A stretch of DNA of 64,000 bases from Apostichopus japonicus (lineage: Eukaryota; Echinodermata; Holothuroidea; Aspidochirotida; Stichopodidae): the NCBI RefSeq assembly GCF_037975245.1, contig NC_092580.1, positions 31,552,001 through 31,616,000 on the forward strand. Direction: 5' to 3'. Numbering within the stretch: position 1 is the stretch's first letter; every line of letters starts with the position of its first letter. Shown piece by piece: positions 22,090 to 64,000 of the stretch. The position numbers and the translations under genes were made by a program. Under the pieces are notes generated by a model. It ran no database searches, had not been told where the DNA came from, and worked only from the letters and a program-made list of their open reading frames with translations.

Positions 22090-22731
22090 CAGGCGCGTAG
22101 CCAAGAGGCGAAGGGGAGACCGCCCCCCCCCCCCCTCGAGCATAAATTTTTGCATTTTATTATGATATCGAAGTTTTATAGTAGCCGTTATAAGAGGTTT
22201 TAATATTTGTACACCAATAAATTAACTGTGTCTGAAATTTTCGAAAATTCCCTCGTGCAGTTTTGACCGGTCTGTTAGGGGTTGAAGGGGGTTTTTCTAT
22301 ATTGGTTGTCCATAGATGAAATTTCGTGCAACATTATGTGTATGTTTTGAAGTGAATTATTCAAATTCTGAACAAATAATGGGCTTAAACCTTGAAAAGT
22401 GGGGCTGACGGGTATTGTGGGCCGTTACGTAGTATTACATACAAAAGCAATGATCCACAGGAGATGTGATGAGGTCGAACATGATGTGTGACTGGTGACA
22501 ATCTTGAAAAAAGTTATGGATGAAAAAGAACTATTGGGAATACCTTGGTTCTCAGGCAAAAGTGTACATCTGGTTGGTCATTTTCAAGCCCGAGAAGTGC
22601 CATTTCCGGTGACCTGGGGGGCTATCAAAACCAGAAATTTTCTTGTACGCTTCGCGCCAACCAATGGTGGCGCTCCGCTTGATAGTAATTCGCCCCCCCC
22701 CCCGGGTTAGTAAATCCTGGATACGCGCCGG
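22090..22731. mobile_element. Possible decayed DNA transposon with GCGCGTA termini
   Basis: The left end CAGGCGCGTAGCCAAGA and the reverse complement of the right end, CCGGCGCGTATCCAGGA, match at most positions. The interior has poly-C runs like other MITEs here. I see no target-site duplication; a TA microsatellite abuts the right end. Confidence 0.35.
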
Positions 22732-25700
22732 TATATATATATATATATTTGTTCAGAAGCAAATGTCCCCCCTCCCATTATTTGAAACAAATCGCCGCCC
22801 CTGGTGTTGATACTTGAAAGTATTAGAATTACCTTGAATATTTTTTTTCTGCCGGTACGTTGTATAATTTATCATACTATAACATTGCAATGAATATTCA
22901 TCACCTCTGTGTAGATTTTTCATCTTTTTCAGTGTTTACCATTTTATCTTTAATTGCTTTAATTGGTATCCGACTTTCGTTCATGTGTTATAAAATGTAA
23001 GCCACTTGGAAGAAAGTTGGGGTGCAGGTAGGGGTGGGATCGGGTGGTGGATGGGAGGAGACACGTTCTGTCCCCATGCTCCCAGCGGTCACTGCCCCTG
23101 TATATATTAACGATATTTTCAAATATTTTCAAATACATAATAGTATGTGTGGATAGATATACGTTGGTTTATATCTTATGTCGACCTAAAATGGAGATGG
23201 TGTGTCATTTCTTAAAGACGACAATCAGTTTCCATAGGACGAACAGAGCTTTCAGAAAGTGGAAGTCATTGAATGAAAGTTGTTCTGATTACTTGTTCCG
23301 AGAAATCTCGTCATATGCTTACAGAATAGCTAACGAGGAAAACCTTCTGAGAAGTGGATCGCACCGTGCTACAAAACAACTAGACCATCCATGTACTGTC
23401 TCATATATTATAGCACTTATTTTTCTTTGGCATATTTTTTTATAGCCGTCTCCCTTGACAACCTGCAAATTTCTGGTGGGGGAGGGGGGAATTTCCTCAT
23501 TGTCTTAATGTATCAATTTGGCTTAAATAGTGCGAAAAAGTGTGTCGCGAACTCCTACACAGTGAGTCAGTCCAAGTACAAACTTGGTGGGTAGGTAGGT
23601 GCCTGATCATGTTAACATGTGCCTGCTAGATTGACGACGTCATAAGCCAAAGATCACAAGTCGAAGCTCAAGAAACCTCAAAATTCTTGTTATCTCCAAA
23701 TCAGAGCTCGGTTTTCCCTAGCTTTTCGGGGTTGTTCATCAAAGAAGATTTCTATCATACAAGATAAACTTGATTCGGGGCATTATTTCAATAAAATTTC
23801 TTTGCAAGGCAAATGGTTTGAGATTATGGCATAATATAAAGTGTAATTGAAATGCGAGGGACAGCTAACTTTCTTTTCTAAGATAGGCCTATATGGGAAT
23901 TATACTGACAATCCATAACAGCGATCGGCAAAATTTTACACCCACATCAGCAAGGATCTTCCATGAGGTGTGAGCCACAACATACCAGACATCACCACAG
24001 AATCGATAATCAAAACAGATGAATGTTGGCAACTTGATGTTGAAAAACACGGAGTTATTCGATCCCAGCCTTTAGGCTCCGAAAACTATAAATAATTTTT
24101 CCAACGTCCGGAAAAATCCTGCTACCCCCGAAATTTTTGCTGGACCCATTTGGGTGGTGGGGGTGGGAGGGGGTGGGGTGGGGATGAGTGACTGCCCATA
24201 GTTTGCGGAACGTCGATCGATAAGACGATTTCGAAACAACAAATGAGACAATAAAATGGAATGACGAAGTGAAGTTGTAATGACATTTATATTTTACTTT
24301 CATTGCGTAATGATTTGTAAACGTTTTAATTCGTGCGTAAGGTAAAACCATTGGCCAGGGGTTAATTCACACGTGATACCAATATGCAGGCATAATCTAT
24401 CAAACCTATTGTCTATACATGTAAGGGTGTAACACTAATATAATATAGTCCTATAAAATAGAAAATAAAACCTTGGTTTGTACCGTTCAATCTTGGAAAT
24501 GAACATCTTTAAAATCTGTTTTATTCTAAATTTTATTCTAAAGTCATGCGGATTTTTTTTTTTGTCTTCCTTGTTGTCAACTTCGTTGTCAGGTTTTAAA
24601 CTATATGCCCTTTAATGCATGTTAACAACGCGGAGACATATTTAAAGCAAAACGTGAATATGTGGTGGGAGGTGGAGGGGTGGGGGTAGGGTGGGGTGGG
24701 GGAGGGGTGTGAGAGACAGACGGACAGCCTCGATGGTATTCCTGGCTTAGGAAAAATTGTGCTTGTAATTGCAAATATATAACACACCAGGCAGCAAATA
24801 TCCTTGTTTCGTTACCATAGCAATTGGGCAAACATACCGTAGGATTTACCCATGCATGGGTTATATCTAAACCTTACAGTCTCATTTGCGCAAATGAAAA
24901 ATTGGTCACTGCAATTTAACTTAGTCTCATCAATTATGTCGTGAGGCGCGTTCCTTGTAGATAGACAAATATGCGAATCTTGTGGGTAAAAGTTAGTGGC
25001 GCTATTACATTAAACTTGACGGGAAGCATTGGTAATTGCTTAGGTTATTTTGTATTTTGTAGTTAGTAACATTCACAAACAGATATGAGCAAAATCAATT
25101 CAGTCTTCGTAAAAGACTCAGTTTCTTCTTTTAAGGGATAACCGTTGTTTTCTTTTTGTCTGAATTTGTTTAAAAAACAAACATCTCTTTCGTGGTTTAA
25201 GAGTGTATAATGTGCTGAATATAAGTTTTAAAAAAAAAGTGAATTTTTTTTTCTTCAAAAAGCAAAATTATTTACAGAGAGATTTCTTTTCCAAACTCCG
25301 ATTACTATAACAAATCAAAGCTGTCATGGATCAAGTAAAATATTTAAAAAGATTGTAAACGCTATTTACGCTAACTCAGTCGAGTTCTATGGGAATATAA
25401 GATTTCGAAATTCAGTTTTTGTTCCTAACCATTTTCTTCAGTTGCAATTAAACAGGACTTTTGAGTTTCCTAAATATGTTAATACAAAACAGAAAATAAA
25501 AGTTACTCCACAAATTACTTAGTGTACTCATCAAACTCATTATAATAAAGTTGGTGTGTTTTTGTATATATTTATACTTTGTGCGAATGTTTACACTACT
25601 TCCTTTTGAAATACAAAATTGTTATTTTCTTTCAACAAAACGAGGTAAACAAAGTATGTTATACCAACAACAACAAAAACCAAACCAAAAAGTTACAAAA

Positions 25701-25955
25701 AATACTACCAACTACTAGTGTATTTGTATATAAGTTTAGCGGTAGGAAACATGTATAAAGGTATAAAAAATTGTATGTACACAAAACACCCTTAGCTAAC
25801 ATTTTACATAAACCGATTTTATAGAATTATGTTCTTGAAGTTATTCTTCTGTGTTTTTCATGGAAAATCAAATTCCTATGAATTTATTAAAAAAGAAAAG
25901 TCAAACCAAGCATTTCATTAGACTGAGTGTATACTCTAATGAAGTCGGCAACGTA

Positions 25956-25973
25956 TGACGTCATGATCACGTG
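25956..25973. promoter_or_regulatory. CRE palindrome plus CACGTG E-box, copy 1
   Basis: TGACGTCA (25956-25963) is the full CREB/ATF consensus and CACGTG (25968-25973) a canonical E-box, four bases apart. Binding is not shown. Confidence 0.45.
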
Positions 25974-26289
25974 GGTACTAATCTGCTGAAAACGCACGTG
26001 ACTCTCTAACGTCTCTGATTGTCAGTTAAGGTCATTTGAACTGCATTAAAATTAAAGTATGCTAAAACTTTCAAAGGTACTTTGAAGAACTTAGTCCGAC
26101 TTTTGTATGTACACAAAACACCCTTAGCTAACATTTTACATAAAACCGATTTCATAGAATTATTTTCTTGAAGTTATTCTTCTGTGTTTTTCATGGAAAA
26201 TCAAATTCCTATGAATTTATTAAGAAAGAAAAGTCAAACCAAGCATTTCATTAGACTGAGTTGTATACTCTAATGAAGTCGGCAACGTA

Positions 26290-26307
26290 TGACGTCATGA
26301 TCACGTG
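26290..26307. promoter_or_regulatory. CRE palindrome plus CACGTG E-box, copy 2
   Basis: Same arrangement as copy 1, both motifs unchanged although surrounding bases differ. Confidence 0.45.
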
Positions 26308-26921
26308 GTTAATAATCTGCTGAAAATGCTCGTGACTCTCTAACGTCTGTGATAGTTAGTTAAGGTCATTTGAACTGCATTAAAATTAAAGTATGATAAA
26401 ACTTTCATAGGTACTTTGAAGAACTTAGTCTGACTTTTGTTATTCTCAGCAGGTGTGAAAGTGTTTTGAGACCTGAAGTGAAATGCTTATCAAAACACAT
26501 GATCAAACCAAATGTCTTCAGTATACAGTAGCAAATGGTTTACTTGGTATTAAATTGGTACATTTAGACTTAATTTCCAATCAATCATAACAAATATTTC
26601 CGTGTTTTATGTATTGCTATGAGCTCATTTGGCATTACAAGGAATGTGTATACATTCAAGTTACAACCACGCTACAATTTTGCAGTGGTCTATCCTGTTT
26701 GTTGTTGTTTTTCTATTATTTTTTTTACATTTTTTTTCATTAAGAGTGATAAGACCTACCACTATTACTACTACTACCAATTTACTTTCATTTTCCATAT
26801 AATTTCAATCAATTTGATAAGGATGGGAATGTTGGGGGCTTGGAAAAGAGGAGATGCCTGGATTCACCAACCGTCAAAATTGAACAAGAGAAGAACACAA
26901 GGTTCTTTCGTAAGGAATGAT

Positions 26922-59298
<32,377 letters not shown>

Positions 59299-59349
59299 CT
59301 AAAATAGAAAGGAAAAAAATGGTTATCATCACCAGCATCATGAACAAAC

Positions 59350-60110
59350 AAATATTAGATTGGATAATTTCAATCCGTTCACTTATGCGCGAAACTATCT
59401 GTTATTTGAGCGCAAGTCAACATGGATTGAATGATGAAAAACAGATGTATCTTACATTGTTTTAGTATATCAACCTATATATCAAATATTAGATTGAATA
59501 ATTTCAATCCGTTCACGTATGGAAAACATGCGCGAAACTATCTCTGTTATTAGGGCGGAGGCAAACATGGATTGAATGATAAAAAAACAGATGTATCCTA
59601 CATTGTTTTATATATAGCAAATATTAGATTGAAAATATAATTTTAATCCATGGACTTGTAGAAACATGCGCGAAACTGTCTCTTCTTCTTGGAATACAAT
59701 CGAACATGGACTGCATGACACAAAACAGCATGTACAATATTTATTGAACATCAGCATCGTATATTGAATATTAGATTGAATAATTTTAATCCATGCACTT
59801 TCAGAAGCATGATCGAAACTTTCACTTTACCGGAATACACAATCGAACATGGATTAAAATGGTACACAAAAGTTATCCCATTTTTTAAACATTGTCAATA
59901 TATGTTGAATATTAGATTGAATAATTCCAATCTATTCACTTTTAGAAACATGCGTGAAACTATCTGTTATCGGAAGGCACGTCATGATCTTATGTCGAGT
60001 ATTAGATTGAAACATTTCAATCCATACACTTTTAAAAGTCATGCGCGAAACTGTCCCTTATTGTAACGTAGATTGAATGATACAAGATAGATGTATCCTA
60101 TTTTAACATT
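59350..60110. repeat. Tandem array, about 95-150 bp unit, six copies, each with a dyad
   Basis: Copies begin near 59353, 59486, 59617, 59768, 59907 and 60000 with ATATTAGATTGAATAATTTC and then AATCC, followed by ACATGCGCGAAACT. GATTGAATAATTTCAATC is nearly self-complementary. It begins about 50 bp upstream of the TM2 exon acceptor (minus-strand sense). Confidence 0.85.
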
Positions 60111-60911
60111 ATGCATAAAATCGTGACATTTTGAGTTTGTTATGTGCTGAACGTTGACATGTTGGCCTGCCTAACTTATTAGAGTAGACAGTTTATATAT
60201 CCATAATAGCTCCTGCGTTTCAATAACGTTCAGTCCCACAGAGAAAGACACGTTCACTCGACCTATATATCGTGGAAAAGCTTCTCCTAATTGGGCTATT
60301 AGTTTCTCATTTTCAATAACAACAGACTTCAGTTAAATCATAGATTAAATAGAATAAACACGCTATGCTAATCTGGGCAAGAACAGATTGACCTCGTTCT
60401 TTGTGACGGAATTGTTGGATTTCTTTAGATTTGGGTTTCTTGATCAATTTGAATTCTTTTTTCTTATGAAATGCGAACAAATATTTATTAGTTTATTGTT
60501 TGCAATTGTAACGAGGCATACTTAATTTAACCTTGCTATAATCTGTTACTATAGAATGACCAAAGACGGACAATACTTTAACAAAATGTGAATATTTTGT
60601 AAATACTGTAAAAGAATGGGTTCATCTTACTGCAATTAGCTCAATGTTTCGGGAGAAAAGGTGGAAGTTGCATATTACCGAAGTACACATAAGTTTGCTG
60701 TTATCAACAAAAAAAAAACTTTTCGAAACTTCACTTGTCACATGTGAATGAGTGCAAAAAGTGAAACACTGTTATGTTTGTAGCCAATCGGAATGTTACA
60801 TGCTATAACTTGTAATAAACTTGGAATGTAAACGACTGAATTTAAAGACTACACACAACTGTCCATGTTTAGTTCTCTATATAGTTGTGGATATTATATG
60901 GAACACGGGAA

Positions 60912-61090
60912 AGTTGAGGTGTTGTGTGGGCTGGTGGGATGAGGTGGTATGTGGTTCGATGAGGTGAGGCGTGGTGTGGGTTGCGTTGGTGAAGTGTGAT
61001 GTGGTTCGATGAGGTGAGGCGCGGTGTGGGTTGGTGAGAGTGTGGTGTGGTTCGGTGAGGTGAGACGTGGAGAGGAGGGGTGTGAGTTAG
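60912..61090. repeat. G/T-rich minisatellite, about 46-50 bp unit
   Basis: GTGGTTCGATGAGGTGAGGC recurs at about 60951, 61001 and (variant) 61047; about 3.5 copies. Confidence 0.85.
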
Positions 61091-63137
61091 TGTGGGGACG
61101 ATCATATTGTGCTTGGCTTACATTTGCATTTTGTTCCTTTTCGAGATTTTGCTGAAACCATGAAATGTTCTCGCAAAACTGGTACTACTCGATTTATTTA
61201 CAGATCTATGTGGTTACAACCTAATGGGCGCTCCTTACTAATCGCTTAGTTCCCTTACAATACATTTCTGTTCCTCAAATGCTTACTCCTAATTAAATCA
61301 TTCCTGGTACAATGCTGTTGGACCAACCAATATTTTCATCAGATTAAATTCTTTGAAGTATATCTAATATTTCTTTGAAAGCCAATTCCACTAGCAGTTT
61401 TCAATGGGTTTTGAAAAACGGCATTTCCCAGTAGACAATTAATTGAATCTTAGGGAATAAGATGGTTTCAAGTTATTGAAATGTGACACGTAGGATCGTC
61501 CCACAAGCCACGCATTCCAACCGGTCCCTTGTCCCAATGTAGTTAAGTTAACGGGGCGGTCGACAAAGCAGTGTTCAGGTTATCTTCGCCTATTTTTCCT
61601 GACGAAATATAGACTAAACGGTATTCGTAAGTAACCACGCATAGTCATATAATTACAAAATGGCGATACTCATATTGTACAAAGTTTGACAACGAACTTG
61701 CTGATTAACCAAGTAATAATGTTAGACTTTAGTGAACTGGAAGGATTTTGTATTCAACTGTGACAGACAACACCTTCAGCCTTGACCTAGTTTTTATTGT
61801 GACTTATTTTTTTGAGTATTTGTAAAGGAAAACAAGAATGCTAATTCATCTAGATATATGGTTACTTTTAATCCGGCTTGTAACTGGTGGTTTCCATTCC
61901 AGAATTATTTGTGTTGCGTGTTTAGACAAAGACAGAGATTTTCTGTTCCTTCAGGCAGCGGAGTATACAACGTTGAACCAACTGATCAACGTGTAATTAA
62001 CAACACGACAGACTTCTCTGCATGGAACGCCAAAGTAGACAAGTGCTTTTTATTCCTTATGATCAGTTTATACAACTAAGAACCTGCGAATGCAAAGCGT
62101 TTATACTTCCAGTTTTAAAGAGTTTAACCAAATCAATTCTAGGTTAATAGGTCGTCCTTATTGTCCTAACATATGCTAGAAGGGTAGAACGACGAAAAAT
62201 TTGGGCACCTGTGGTCAAGCTTTTACTCTTGCTCAACTGCCTTCACAAGTGCATCATTTTGTTTAATGTATACGCTTGTGTGATACTTCTCCTTTTGGGA
62301 TTGATTTTGAGGGATATAACCTATATATAGATATATTCGGAATGCATAGTTTTGGAAAAGTTTAGAAAACTTCACATGCTAACAGTTTGGGACAATAGAG
62401 ATACCTGTTTTCCCCGTTCACAACAGCTTCGTCCGTCCTTAATACCTTTCTATCAGAATTTCGAGTGTTTTTACGAAAATAATGACAAATATTTTCTATA
62501 CATAATTTACGCAACACATCGATAACAACACTGCACTTAGTAGTGCAAGAAACATTGTTACTCTCCTCCACTCTCCTCTATATATTTATACATATATATA
62601 TATATATACATATATATATATCCCATCTCAATGAAAACATACAATGAAGTTAATTCTTAAGTTTCGTTTTAAGTTGAGGCTGTTAGGCAATTTTGCTTAA
62701 ACAATTCGATGCATGAACATTCACATCAGAGGCTGACAAGATGCAGTGGCTACTTGGTGGGCCTCAAAAACGATATCCGAATTATTTAATATGAAAACCA
62801 TTTATTACTTAAATAATACTGCATCGACAAACATTTATCACCTCTGAAAATGAAAAAGAGAAAAAGAAAAAAAAAGACAGTTGGAAAGAAAATGAACTGA
62901 TATGTCAAAAACTTTTTTCTTCGTCTTCTTCTTCATCTCGCTTATACTGTAACGCAAGGATTGATTATTCAGGCTTGCCTGATTATTTGGGCAGCTTGAA
63001 GCAGGAGATATTCACTTCGATCGGTTCCTTATGTCTTCAGCTGCATAGAGCCATTAGGAAACGTTTTCATTGTTTGTGTCACATGCCAAAGAAAATCAAA
63101 CTAATCCTTGATAATGCATTGATTAGTACGGTGCCGG

Positions 63138-63145
63138 TATAAAAG
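63138..63145 (+). promoter_or_regulatory. Possible TATA box
   Basis: TATAAAAG lies 111 bp upstream of the small open frame at 63249. Consensus sequence, but a chance match is easy in AT-rich DNA. Confidence 0.3.
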
Positions 63146-63248
63146 AACCCAAATGCACGCATCTGCGAACCATTTGTTTAAATTTGAGCTGATAATTTGA
63201 TTTTCCCTTTCGCAAAGAGGTTCAAATTACTATCTACTGAAGACAGCT

Positions 63249-63419
63249 ATGAAGATCGACGGCGCAGTTTTCAACCTGTATTTGCTGGCTGCGATGGCTG
63301 ATGCCGCGATATACCAAGAAACAAACGTTGAGTGGTTTTGCGGTGAAGGATCCCAAACGAATTGCGTGAGAAACTTCTTTAACAAAACAATTACACAGTG
63401 GCAAGGGGATACATTATAA
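63249..63419 (+). CDS. Speculative small open frame or first exon with hydrophobic start
   Basis: 56 codons from ATG to TAA beginning MKIDGAVFNLYLLAAMADA, a weak signal-peptide-like stretch, then a polar part with two Cys (WFCGEGSQTNC). A donor-like C|GTGAGA at 63365/63366 would end a 117-bp phase-0 exon. A TATAAAAG element lies upstream. I recognise no family; the evidence is only composition and position, and it may be chance. Confidence 0.25.
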   Translation: MKIDGAVFNLYLLAAMADAAIYQETNVEWFCGEGSQTNCVRNFFNKTITQWQGDTL

Positions 63420-64000
63420 ATCGAAGTAAAAAAACAGGACATGAAAAGAAACCTGCAAATCGGGGTGCCAAGGGGGTATCAAAAATGTTATCATCCCACC
63501 TGACGATTTTTTTTTTTGGCATTTTATAAAATTTGAAATGATTAACCTTTGAGAGAGTGCTCCACAATAGAAACAGGCATAAACTCAGTGTTATATACAG
63601 ACGTACATAAAGTATTATTCCGATTAGTTTGCAGCAACCGTATATTTGTCGTTGGTGACACTCTTTCTTTGATTTGCTGGTGGGAACAAATCACGTGCAA
63701 GTAAAGTATGAGCGCATAAAGAAGTTAGGATTTGGAGTAGGAAAAAAATATGATTATACAACCGTAGGTATGAATATATTATGCATTGTCTCTTTGTGAC
63801 ACGCATGCGCTCTGAAATCATCTGCATTGGTAAAACTTCAAGCAAAACTAAATTAAGAAATAGAATAAAAGTATGTTCATCTTTAATGATACATTTGACG
63901 TTTTCTTAAAAGTTATTTCAGAGAATTAAGTCTCGACTACTGCGAAGTCACATGATATAGCTCAAGTAAAGCCATTCCATGACATGTCTACGTGCAGCTG

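Larger units (their letters stand above)
25771..26437. repeat. 332-bp tandem duplication carrying CRE and E-box motifs
   Basis: 25771-26102 is repeated by 26103-26437 with only scattered substitutions. Each copy contains TATGACGTCATGATCACGTG. It lies 0.5-1.1 kb downstream of the transporter stop codon, possibly inside its 3' untranslated region. On the minus strand each copy also has an AATAAA hexamer (for example 26216-26221) that could serve as a poly(A) signal for the transporter. Confidence 0.9.
18961..26921. other. Intergenic region between convergent GPCR and transporter genes
   Basis: About 8 kb. Contains TA tracts and a tRNA-like SINE fragment (19071-19260), poly-G/C patches (21080-21096, 21165-21174, 22122-22135), a possible element at 22090-22731, and the tandem duplication at 25771-26437. 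The stretch 24.4-25.7 kb is AT-rich with nothing recognisable. An open frame at 23044-23445 has no family I recognise. Confidence 0.6.
59299..64000 (-). other. 5' intron or upstream region of the transporter
   Basis: Contains the dyad tandem array (59350-60110), a G/T-rich minisatellite (60912-61090), a TA tract (62590-62620) and a speculative small + strand exon (63249-63419). Nothing recognised in 61.1-62.5 kb. Confidence 0.55.

Noticed and set aside
23044-23445. 133-codon open frame with a plausible charged stretch (HRTNRAFRKWKSLNESCSDY)
   Set aside because: No recognisable family, no splice-compatible neighbours, and the start lies in low-complexity sequence. It could be an exon of an unknown gene, but I cannot support it.

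Overview
The window is animal nuclear DNA: AT-rich, intron-rich, full of short DNA transposons, microsatellites and poly-G/C runs, with canonical GT-AG introns. Protein similarity and repeat style suggest an invertebrate deuterostome, perhaps an echinoderm such as a sea cucumber. That is an inference from memory, not a database result.

Three protein-coding genes can be supported. (1) 117-6459, + strand: the last six exons of a seven-transmembrane receptor-like protein resembling TMEM116 (TM4 to the C-terminus); its 5' exons lie left of the window. (2) 17767-18960, + strand: an intact, apparently single-exon class A (rhodopsin-like) GPCR. (3) 26922-59298, - strand: twelve consecutive exons of a GAT-1-like sodium/chloride-dependent GABA transporter (SLC6 family), from late TM1 to the stop codon. 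The first coding exon(s) lie right of the window. Every exon junction in genes 1 and 3 keeps the reading frame. Genes 2 and 3 are convergent, separated by about 8 kb.

Layout: 1-6.5 kb is the 3' part of the TMEM116-like gene. 6.5-17.7 kb is intergenic with a hAT-like element (perfect 8-bp target duplication), a TTAA-flanked MITE, a palindrome and minisatellites. 17.7-19.0 kb is the GPCR. 19-26.9 kb is intergenic and includes a 332-bp tandem duplication carrying CRE and E-box motifs. 26.9-59.3 kb is the transporter. Its large introns hold a tRNA-derived SINE, two hAT-type MITEs, a decayed ISL2EU-type transposon (DDE transposase plus YqaJ exonuclease remnants), a 2.3-kb minisatellite built on paired GATA motifs, a 395-bp purine-only hexamer array, and a long hairpin. 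59.3-64 kb is 5' intron of the transporter with a dyad-bearing tandem array and one speculative small + strand exon.

I found no convincing new multi-gene system. The most unusual structures are: a hAT-type MITE inserted exactly at an exon-intron boundary, so that its target duplication copied the 5' splice site; a second duplicated splice donor in the same gene, made by tandem duplication of part of the TM6 exon; and the GATA-dyad minisatellite with higher-order structure. The receptors and transporter suggest neuronal or sensory signalling, but nothing in the sequence shows that the three genes act together.
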